Position numbers and translations under genes: made by a program
NCBI RefSeq assembly: GCF_036669915.1
Contig: NC_089314.1
Span: 4,659,120 to 4,723,119 of the forward strand
Direction of reading: 5' to 3'
Length of the DNA: 64,000 nt
Origin: Pocillopora verrucosa
Lineage: Eukaryota > Cnidaria > Anthozoa > Scleractinia > Pocilloporidae
In this document: positions 18,362 to 28,133 of the stretch, one piece after another
How positions within the stretch are numbered: the stretch's first letter is position 1
Layout of the letters: every line of letters starts with the position of its first letter
Notes under the pieces: model-generated
What the model was told of the DNA's origin: nothing
The model's database searches: none
What the model saw: only the letters and a program-made list of their open reading frames with translations

Positions 18362-21300
18362 ATGGCGATGCTCGCAGAGCCGAAATCCAAGCAAAAATGG
18401 AGCAGCGATCCACGAAATACAGCGTGGACCAATGGTAAGGAACTATTTATTTGTCAAAAGTCTCCCCTGGCTTTTTTATTATTATTTGAAATTGTTTAGG
18501 TCAATTGATAGATTGCCGTTCATATCTGAACCATTGGGAAGTCTGAAAATGGATCCACTTTTAACCGGCCGATTCTTTTGGTTACCATCCTTTTGCCAAA
18601 GCTTGCCGTTTACCCTTTCTCATGATTGGTCGATGGAAGAATATAATTCAGTGTTGATGATTGTTTTGGATGGAGCTTTTGCTTGGAGTTTCATGATAAC
18701 TCCAAGTTTATGTAACATGTTAGATATTACATACTTGAAGAGATCCATAGCAAGGTTGACGGCAGAGTATAAGGAGTTTCCAAGGATTCAACCTTTTCTT
18801 GAGAATGGCTATATTATTTGGAAGGTTTGTAAAATGAGACAATGATATATTTTAAGAAGGAGAGAGATTATCAGAATGTTAATTGTTTAAACTATTTTGA
18901 TCAGATACCAGACGGTTTGGTTACCAGATGTTGACTAAAATGGGATGGGAGAGTGGAAAAGGACTGGGTGCTAAGGAGGATGGAACTAAAACACATGTTA
19001 AATCTGTCAAGAGGCAGCAGAACTTAGGTAAGAAAGCAAAATATTGTTGACATTAGTGATAAAGATTGCATGCATTTCTTGATGCAATGACGTTTTCAGT
19101 AACTATGCGTGAAACAAAAATGAAAGATCCTGCACAGTCTGGAAGTCTTTATCTAAAACTGCACCATATTAATGTTTTCATCTTTGATTTTTATTGACTT
19201 TCCTAAACAGTCAACTCCACTTACTATGGTGGCATGCCACTTGAAGGGTGTATGAATTTTTTTTTTAAAATTATCAACTTGGTTAATTCAACCAAATAAT
19301 CTTGTAATACCCCCCATCTATGCAGAGCCACAGTTTCATCAGAAACTTACCCCTTTAAGCTTTACAACAGTGTAGCAGACATTTATCCCTGGGTATCATT
19401 CTCGTCATGAGGATTTAAAGTTCATTTGCATGTATACACGAGTTAGAGCATTTGTCTGAATTTCAGTGTAGAAAATGCTTATTAGACTTAACCAACTGTT
19501 ATGTTGTTCATAATATTCAGGTCTAGGGGCTGAGAAGTCTCATGAAGATAACTGGATATCACACCAGGTAGCATTTGATGATTTGCTATCTCAGCTTAAT
19601 AATCATGCAGAAAATGATAACGGTGAGATAACCAACAGTTTTACGTGTGCATTTGAGTATCTATCATTACTGCCATGGGTTCTTCAAAAAACTTTTATGT
19701 TTCCATTATTTTCTTGGTATGTAATTAGAGTTTTGAGGTTTAGTTTGTCTTTAATCTGTGTGTTACAGAGGAAAAGTCAGTGAAGAAAGCAAAGAGTCAT
19801 GAAATGGAAAAGAAAGCCAGACAGTCCCGAAAAAGAGTGTTGTAAGTACTGTTCCTTATTCTTAGAGGACCTCACTAAAATCACTTTTTAGTGATAAAAA
19901 GTCTCTTGTTACTATAATTTTTTTATAAGTTAGGTATGACTCCTGTGCAAAATTTCTAAGCTGCCATACACTTATGCTAGTCACTCTTAGAAGTTAAGGG
20001 TTATCTCAGCTTATGGGTTCAGGGGCCTTTCATAGTTGGAGCTTGGATGGGATACTGGTCCATGTCAGGTTACCCTCAATCATTACATGTATGTCAGTTT
20101 TCCATTAAATTTTGGCGATATGGATTTTTCTTCTTGAGAAGAGAGATGCAAGTCTTGCCTAACAACCAAATGACTTGGTTGAGGCTTTAAGCACATCACC
20201 TGTTGACTGGTAGCTCAGCATGCCAACTGTTAGGTGGCTATGTGCCTTGAATGTTCTACATAAATTGAATTTGTTTTAGACAGAAAAAACTTTAAGTTGG
20301 CTTTCATCTTGTAACATGTGTACCACCATGCTTCCCAACATTGACATGAGGATGTGAAATTGAATTGTGCTTTGTAGAAAATATGGAATGTGAGAGTTTA
20401 GGCCAGGAAGGATTACCTTACAGAATTAGTGTAAGAGGTTCTTTTAGACTTGGTGCAGAAGTTAAGCATCCTTGGTTAGAAGTTGCATTTTTCCTGGGCT
20501 TTGTTACCCAAGACAATGTTATTTCTGGACCATTTATGTGTATAAGTTTAATGACTGATTGGCTGTTTTGTATTCATAGTTACAATCGCTTCATTCAGAG
20601 CAAAGACTTGTCATCTAAATCAGCAGAAGACATGGCTTGCATCTTTGGTCAGAGGTGTAAGTCAGCTCCTGGAACTCCTCAAGAACACTCAGAGGTTGGT
20701 TCAAACATCTTTATCGAAGTTTTGGGGGTATTTTATTTCGATAGCCCTTGTTCTGACTAACCGAAATGTACCGTACCGGTTGCTTTGTTTTGTTTTGTTT
20801 TGTTATTGAATACCAAAATACTTAAAAAATGTTGAAATAAGATTTTTTTACAAAGCTACTTTTCTTCTAATGTAGGACGAAGAATCGGACGAGAGTACTG
20901 CTTCCTGTCCGCCGCCATCTTCTCACGGTGTGCAGACTGTAAACTCCGGACAAAGCATTCAGGAATACTTTGAGATGAAAATGAGGGAGATGAAAGCGGC
21001 TCGAGAGAGGAGGCAGACAGTGGAGGTTAGCACTTTTCAAGAAGAAATAGTAACGGGAAAGGATCACAATGAGGAAGTTGACGAATCAGAACCGAAGAGG
21101 AAGAAGAAGAAAGAAAGTAAAAGAAAGCTTAAACATGCGATTGAAAATGAGGAATTGGTCAATGGCGTAAGTGTTTCGCATTCTTTTGATGTGAAATGTT
21201 CAGCTGGAAAGAGAAAGAGAAACGGTGCGGTGGAAGAAAGGAAATCTGGATTAGAAAGTGGATGCAAACCCTCGAAGGATAGGACGGAAGAAAAAGGAAA

Positions 21301-21688
21301 AAAGAAGAAAGCAAAAGAAATTAATAGTCAGACTTTAGAGGTTGACAGCAGCTCTTTGGGAAGGCTGGAAATAGCAGAAGGGGTGAAAGATAAAAAGAAA
21401 ACGTCTAAGAGAAAGAGCGAGAAGGGGATTGCTAGATTTGAAAATGAAGATTTGGAAAAGTCGTCCGAGAGTAAACGAAGAAGGGACAAGACAAAAGGTA
21501 GCTTTAGCGACGATAAATCTTTTAATAAGACAATTTCCGAAGTGGAGGAAGCAAACGATGAAGGCAACTTACGAAAGAAGAAGAAGAAGAAGAAGAAGAA
21601 CCAAGATGTCGGTAATAGTCTAGAAACTGTCGAAAGAATGAAAAACGAGAAAAAGAAAAGAAAAAAGGATAAAAAAAGAAAAATCTAG
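18362..21688 (+). CDS. PINX1: PIN2/TERF1-interacting telomerase inhibitor 1
   Basis: Nucleolar G-patch protein that binds telomerase and TRF1 and takes part in rRNA processing (its yeast relative is a helicase cofactor). Exons: 18362-18434, 18905-19027, 19521-19622, 19769-19841, 20580-20694, 20876-21688; 1299 nt, 432 aa (human 328). The start MAMLAEPKSKQKW aligns with the human start. The G-patch follows: FGYQMLTKMGWESGKGLGAK, then NLGLGAEKSHEDNWISHQ. Further conserved blocks are YNRFIQSKDLSS, CIFGQR and SIQEYFEMKMREMKAARE. The remainder, about 200 residues, is a highly charged Lys/Glu-rich tail ending in poly-Lys runs, typical of nucleolar localisation and longer than in vertebrates. The (AAG)n codon run near 21573-21600 is a mutable trinucleotide tract. 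Confidence 0.95.
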
Positions 21689-21750
21689 GGAAAAAGATGG
21701 GGGTGACCGGGAAAGACCGAAACAAGATAATTTTAATTCTACCGCCAAAA

Positions 21751-21756
21751 AATAAA
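21751..21756 (+). terminator. Poly(A) signal AATAAA, probable PINX1 3' end
   Basis: AATAAA occurs 63 bp after the PINX1 stop codon. It is the first canonical hexamer downstream. Confidence 0.5.
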
Positions 21757-22140
21757 CCAATGGCAATGGCTGATTTTTATGTTTATGTTCTCTTATGTTA
21801 CTCACGGTACCAACTCTACACACGATAAAACAATCATCGTATGCTATTTTAGTAAATGTAGAATATTTGAACTTACTTTGCCAATCATTACTTACAAATG
21901 TTTTTGAGACGCGAACGGCAGCCGGAAGTTAAAAAACTCATTCATGGTGCTCATTACACCTTTTTGGTCAGCACAATTTGGTTTAAAATGCTATAACGAA
22001 GACTTAACGGCCGATACAATATTGGTGTCAAAGCGCACTAGAATTTATTTTTTTCTTTTCCGGTTGCTGTCTGCGGCCCAAAACTGTCTCTGCTTTAGTT
22101 CTCCATTGTCGTTCGAGAGCGCGCCGCTTTCACGGTCTTA

Positions 22141-22380
22141 CTTTTAAAACTGAATTGCTAAGAACTAAATACGGTCTTAAGCGAGAAGGAAGAAGAACAT
22201 TTTCTGTTGCCGCACCACTTTTAAAACCGAATTTCTAAGAACTATATGCAATCTTAAGCGAGAAGGAAGAATAACATTTTCTGTTGCTGCACCACTTTTA
22301 TGGAATTCCCGAACCCATGGTATCAGGAACCGTGGATCTGCATGTAGTCTAAACCAAAAAGTATCTTTAAGCAAAGGATA
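22141..22380 (+). mobile_element. LINE (non-LTR retrotransposon) 3' remnant with a 77-bp tandem duplication
   Basis: On the plus strand the sequence translates to LKREGRRTFSVAAPLL (first copy) and LKREGRITFSVAAPLLWNS (second copy). The RRTFSVAAPLLWNS phrase is characteristic of the extreme C-terminus of ORF2 in several animal LINE clades. The stretch carrying it is duplicated in tandem with a 77-bp period (22141-22217 and 22218-22294). There is no intact reading frame; it is a dead fragment. Clade cannot be told from this length. Confidence 0.65.
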
Positions 22381-23225
22381 TCAATGGTGTAATGGCTTTT
22401 ACTGCAAACGGTTAAAATCTTGGCCATTTTATAGCCATAGGTTATTTTTTTTTTCCTTTGTTTTTAAGAGGAAAACTTCTACGGTTTACTTTTTTTACGA
22501 CCAATGGTTGAAATTTGTCAATTTTTACGCCTAACGACTGATTATGTTTTACCATTTCACGGCTAACGGTTAACCCCATCGAGACCCCCTAAAAATATTG
22601 CAATTAAACACCCGCATAACGGAACAAATGGATTAAACAACCTTCAGGGTGAAATTTGATAAATAAAACATCAAACCAATAAGAATTGTCAGTACCACCT
22701 CAAAAAATTGAACAGGTTCCTATTTAATAAAATGTGAATATCAAAGTAAGAGTGTTAGACTATGAACAACACGGCACAGAAGGGATTGGAATTTTTAGAG
22801 AAAATCTGGCATTTCAAGGGGAGACGATCTGAGCTGGAGCAACGAATGGAAGGGTAAAGAAATTTCCTGAAACCACACATACAGTAAGCAAAGAATACGT
22901 TGAAAAACTTTGTAAAATTAAAAAAAATAAGTGAAAAATCGAACTGAAAAATTATTTCTTGAAAAAAATCCCCTCGAGAACAGCATCGAGCTGATTACTC
23001 AAGAAACCTGATATATAAGGAACACATCAGCCTGGACTAAAAAAGAATAGGCTCTTTGATGCCGGTATTTGTCGAGTATCAGATATTCAACTGGATGGTA
23101 ATTTTAGTGAAAATACGTCCAAACGAAATACATCGTAGAGTGCCGTTGAACTCTCGGAAATAGTGCTACACGCGAATTTTTAATATTATCTATATTATGC
23201 GACATATGAATGCATAGAAAATTAG

Positions 23226-23690
23226 GGTATCTACTGCATGGTCTACAATAGGTACATTCACCTACATTGTCTGCAGTAGGTACAGCTATCTACACTGTCT
23301 ACAGTAGGTGCAACTATCTACACTGTCTGCTGCAGGTACAACTATCTACACTGTCTACAATAGGTACACATGACTATCTTCGCTGTCAATAGTAGGTACA
23401 ACTATCTACATTGTCAACAGTTGGTACAAGTATCTACACTGTCCACAGTAGATACAGCTCTCTACACTGTGTACAATAGGTACAACTATCCACACTGTCT
23501 ACAGTGGATACAGCTGTCTACACTGTCAACAGTAGGTACAGCTATGTACACTGTCTACAATCGGTAAAACTATCTACACACAGTCTACAATCGGTAAAAC
23601 TATCTACACTGTCTACAATAGATACAGCTATCTACACTGTCTACAACATGTAAGCTAGTTGTACCTACTGTAGAAAGTGTTGTTGAAATT
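23226..23690. repeat. 28-bp minisatellite, about 15 copies
   Basis: Units close to GGTACAACTATCTACACTGT plus CTACAGTA repeat with a 28-bp period from about 23226 to 23655. They vary at a few positions and one unit has a small insertion. Immediately after the array (about 23655-23685) comes a reverse-complement unit (TAGTTGTACCTACTGTAGA). The open frame across it only reflects the repeat. Confidence 0.9.
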
Positions 23691-24628
23691 TGCTGAAAAA
23701 GTACATCCCGCGAAATTTTCAAAAATTCGAGGGAGACTATCCCACCAAAACGAAATATAGCAAATTCCACATATAAATTATTCGATCGTTAAAGGTTATA
23801 TACGAACGAAGATTCAACCAACTTTAACTCCACGTCTGTTGCCATTTTTGTCGCAGCTCCAGCGGGGGGAGTGTAAAGGTATTCAGCGGATACGTATCTT
23901 GGGCTATGGGATCCACATAAGCTTCACGGAAATTACAGAACATTTCACATTAGCATATAAGTACCCCGGCTAAATGTAAATATAAATCAGCTTCCATATG
24001 GTATCACCTGTTGATAACTTATATTTGGTAAAACCCCATCTCTGCCTGCTTTATCCAGAACTGAGAACGCTACCATGGCATCTTGGAAAAATTTTGCAGA
24101 AGATCCGCGCGCAGTGACGAAGTTTATGTCTATCCAATAATTAAAAAAAAAAAGAGAGATAACGGGCACGAGGTAATAGTTCAAAAATAATTTAAAGGAA
24201 CTACAAAAGACAAAACTCATAGAAAGCAAAAAAAAAAAAAAGCATTCTGTTTCAAGTTTTGGTAAAGAATGTAGCTTCCCAGTGTTTTCTCTGTTTTTTT
24301 TTCTTTTTACGCGGTTTTGGTAAGGTTTTTGATACTTGTCATTTTCTTCTTTTTCCTTTTTTTACAAGTCTTTGTGGATGAATCTAACATTTGACTGCCC
24401 GTCTTTGAAAAGGTAACATAAGGTAAAGGAAATCTATTTATAATAAATACCTTCACAGAGGATGCATTTTTACTGACTTTTCTATTTTTATCCCTTCTTA
24501 TCATCATTTTTATCTTTCCTTTTCCTTTTTTTGTTTCCGAACATTTATCTTCTACGGTTTTCGTACTTGTCACAATCGGAAACGTCTCTCTCTCGATTCG
24601 CACATTTTGTTTGCATTAAGCCAGAGCT

Positions 24629-25530
24629 CGACACGTAGACATGCTGAGAAAACGTTTACCTCCTTCTAACTTGCATTGCCTAGCTTGAAATGGATAATAC
24701 ATAAGAAAAGTCAAAGGAAGAAAAGAGGTTAAAAAAAATACATAAATCGCTTAAAGTAAAACAAAACCATTTCTATTTTAAGGAAAAAGAGTCTTTGCCG
24801 GCGACTTCTGAGCAACAGTAAACACTACAGGATTCAGAATATAACTAACAATTAACAAAGTGGCCCGAAAAAGAAAACTGCTCTGAAAAAAAAAGGGCAA
24901 AAAGAAGATAAAAATGATGATACTAAGGAGAAAAAGTAGAAAAAAACAACATGCAGGTTCCGCGGGGAGGAGTTCCTCGGCCCCCAAGCCAGTTCGAGAG
25001 TTGCTCCTTGTCCGCAAGCTCCAAATCATACTCGGGGAGAAGTTATTCGGCCCCCAAGCCAGATTGAGAATAACTCCTATAGCGTGATTCGAACCCGCGA
25101 CCTCGATGACCTCTCTTGCACTCGTTGCGCGCCTACGATTGCCGCTCGACCATCTCGAAACTATATATTTAATAAGCATGAATTGGCGGTGTATCGAGTT
25201 TTAAAATACCAGGCTGGGGGGGAGGGTGAGGAACTTTGTGTTACTGAGAGTGCAATCGAGCGTTTCCGGTCAAGAATAAAAGAAACAAGTCTAACAAAGA
25301 ACTAACAAAAGCGATCTACACGAGGAATATTAGCATATGTTGTAATGGCGGACGACTTCGTTTGCAGAAGCTCTTTAATATGATTCCTCAGTATTGCATT
25401 GCACATCTTTTACTGCATATAAATATCACGCAATTATTTGGGCGAATAAGCGCACTTATTGAATGTTAATCCATGGAATAGGTTAAAAGGCTCGATGGTC
25501 TTTAGCTCTTGAATGAGAACGGTGACCTAT
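24629..25530. repeat. Copy A of a ~0.9-kb duplicated unit
   Basis: This segment matches 26121-26992 nearly base for base over most of its length, in the same orientation and about 1.46-1.49 kb away. Shared landmarks in order: ACGTTTAC stretch, TTTGCCGGCGACTTCTGAGC, the SINE-like element, CTGGGGGGGAGGGTGAG, and the CGATCTACACGAGGAATATT stretch. Copy A has about 50 extra bases near 24880-24930. No gene is seen in it. Confidence 0.85.
24957..25168 (-). mobile_element. tRNA-derived SINE (tRNA-Ser/Leu-like head), copy A
   Basis: Read on the minus strand, the element begins with a tRNA-like head. It has a perfect A box TGGTCGAGCGG (25142-25152) and a B box GGTTCGAATCA (25085-25095) that differs from consensus at the last base. 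The acceptor and T stems do not pair, so this is not a working tRNA. The body holds two direct repeats of GGCTTGGGGGCCGA followed by AACT and TCTCCCCG. The long A-to-B spacing suits a tRNA with a long variable arm. Confidence 0.75.
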
Positions 25531-26120
25531 GCAGATTTCGTGGGGAGGAGCTACAGAAAACACTACAGGATTAGAATATATAGTTGACGACAATGAAATT
25601 ATGAGGGAGTTAGGAATTAGTAATAAAGTGTGAGAGACATGCTGCACCAATTGAATTGTGCTTAACGATTAGCAAGGCTGAAGTCAATTTGCGATTCCCC
25701 TCTCAAAAATCTTAGCTGCGCCCTTTCCCCAGGAGACTTCTTTGCGGACCACTTGATTCGAAAAAAAACTAAAAAGAAGAAAAAGAAGAAGAGACAATAG
25801 AAATAAAACAAAACCGACACGAACCAACAACTGTATCAAAAAAATTACCTCAGTGGCCCAAAAGATAAATGCTCAGAAATAAAATTTTTTGCCCAATTTT
25901 CTTTCTGTTTTTTCAGAGGAATTTTTGCATTGTAAATTCAGAATGACCTTTCCCGCCAATTTGAGAGGGATCCTTTGTCACGAGACTTGCTGGGGAATTG
26001 GATGATGCGTTTCATCGGTCGATCGGCAGCATGTACACATCGACACACGCTTATAAGATGCGGAAACTGTAAATTTCTTTGGTGGCCAGTTTACGATCGG
26101 AAAACGACATCCCAAGGTTA

Positions 26121-26992
26121 GAGTTCGGCGTGTAGACATATTAAGAAAACGTTTATATCCTTTTAACTTGCATCGCCTAGCTTGAAATGGATAATACATA
26201 GACGTAAAAGGAAGAAAAGAGGTAAAAAAAAAATACATAAAACGTTTAAAGCAAAACAAAACCATTTCTATTTCAAGGGAAAAGAGTCTTTGCCGGCGAC
26301 TTCTGAGCAACAGCAAACACTACAGGATTCAGAATATAACTAACAATTAACAAAGTTGCCTGAAAAAGAAAACTAATAAGGAGAAAAAGTAGAAAAAAAA
26401 CCAGCAAAAAGAAAAATACAATTTCGCGGGGAGGAGTTCCTCGGCCCCCAAGCCAGGTCGAGAGTTACTCCTTGTCCGCCAGTTCCAAATCATACTCGGG
26501 GAGAAGTTATTCGGCCCCCAAGCCAGATTGAGAATAACTCCTATAGCGTGATTCGAACCCGCGACCTCGATGACCTCTCTTGCACTCGTTGCGCGCCTAC
26601 GATTGCCGCTCGACCATCTCGAAACTACACATTTAATATGCATGAATTGTCGGTGTAGTGAGTTTTAAACTGCCAGGCTGGGGGGGAGGGTGAGAAACTT
26701 TGTGTTACTGAGAGTGTAATCGAGCGTTTCTAGTCAAGAATAAAAGAAACTAGTCTAACAAAGAACTGACAAAAGCGATCTACACGAGGAATATTAGCAT
26801 ATGTTGTAATGGCGGACAGCTTCGTTTGCTAAAGCTCGTTAATGTGAATCCTCAGCGTTGCATTGCGCATCTTGTACTGCACATAAAATCACGTAATTAT
26901 AGAGGCGAATAAGCGCGCTTATTGCATTTTAATCCATGGACCAGGTTAGAAGATATGATGGTCTTCAGCTCTTGATTGAGAACACTGACCTA
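26121..26992. repeat. Copy B of the ~0.9-kb duplicated unit
   Basis: Direct-orientation partner of 24629-25530, with the same internal order and an identically placed SINE. The shared flanks show the SINE was already present before the duplication. A short third piece with the same ACACTACAGGATT and GTGGGGAGGAG words lies at about 25535-25590. Confidence 0.85.
26421..26640 (-). mobile_element. tRNA-derived SINE, copy B
   Basis: Same element as 24957-25168. A box at 26606-26616 and B box at 26549-26559 on the minus strand, with the same two-repeat body. Nearly identical to copy A. Confidence 0.75.
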
Positions 26993-27489
26993 TATTTTCT
27001 ATTGCATAATTTTGGTGTACAAATTATCCCTTTTAGATTGGGGAATCTTATTTGGTTTTTTTGGCTCCTATGAATCCTTCAATAAAGAAGATAGTAGTCC
27101 TTTTATAATAACAACATTTGCATTATCATTAAAAAGCTCTTTCAGTTCATGCAAAGATAAAAAGGCGTTCGAGACTTGAACTGAATTAATCTGCAACTTA
27201 CTGGACTGATGGCCTAAGAGTACCATGATTTATAAAAAAAACGGCTAGAATTTTTTTTAACTGTTTGCAGAACAAAACAACCTCGCGGATTTAATATGCC
27301 TTGGTTTGACTTTGCACTGCTTTATCATTTTATCATTCTAAACTACCATAAAACAAAGACAAAGTTCAAAATTAAAAAAAAGAACCAATGCAGAAAAACA
27401 TTTTTTTTTTGACCGTAAAAGATACTCCAATAAATATTGAGAGAAAATAGCAAACTAGAAAATAGCGGTATTGTTGTGTGATCTCTGCT

Positions 27490-27560
27490 AGACGGTGTGA
27501 ATAGTTGTACCTATTGTAGACAGTGTAGATAGTTGTACCTACTGTTTGCTGTACTAGTTG
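27490..27560. repeat. Inverted remnant of the 28-bp minisatellite
   Basis: About 2.5 units reading ATAGTTGTACCTACTGT and AGACAGTGTAG, the reverse complement of the array at 23226-23655. Together the two arrays bracket the gene-poor block of about 4.3 kb. Confidence 0.75.
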
Positions 27561-28133
27561 ACACAGTGGTATGTCTTACATGACAGTTCCACAAAGTGAC
27601 ACAATAATATAGCCTACATGATTAAATTTTAAGAAGTGACTGCATGTTGTTCTACCATGCAGCACATACCAAAATTAGTCACATATGGCCTGAAGCTTAA
27701 TCTGTATTGCTTATCAGGAATTCATCACTAATAAAAAATAGCTCATATTAGTAATATCCTAGATCTTAACTAGTATAGGAATAAAACAATTTCACGGAAG
27801 CACTCCCCAGCCAGTTGACCTATTTCTCACGTTCATTACGGCGTTCTGGAGATAAAAACTCTAACAAATTTATCTCCAAAGAAAGTGAGCACGTTTTTAG
27901 GGTTTTTAAAAGTTTAACAGGATGTCGTGATTTAAGGTTAAGGTAGACTCCAGTCTCCCGGTTGTTCCTTCCAATATCACACATTCACCATGTGAGTCAA
28001 AAGGGTGGCGTGATAGTGGCGTGACAATTATAACGGAAGTAGTCTATCATGTGAGTTTCCCTTCGATTACTAAAAATTGGATTGACAGCCGTTTTGTTAT
28101 TGGATTTTTTTTGTTCAGATTCGTAGTAATAGT

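Noticed and set aside
21064..21823. Ser/Phe-rich minus-strand frames opposite PINX1
   Set aside because: They are complements of the Lys/Glu-rich codons of PINX1.
23370..23567. 65-aa open frame
   Set aside because: It is the minisatellite read in frame; the peptide merely repeats.
23226..23655. CRISPR-like array
   Set aside because: The 28-bp units abut directly with no unique spacers and lie in animal DNA; it is a minisatellite.
25085..25160. Functional tRNA-Ser/Leu gene
   Set aside because: A and B boxes are present but acceptor and T stems do not pair and no terminator follows in place; it is a SINE head.
24778..25179. 133-aa minus-strand frame, and its 98-aa twin at 26347-26643
   Set aside because: Both run through the duplicated SINE; peptide similarity comes from the repeat, not from a gene.
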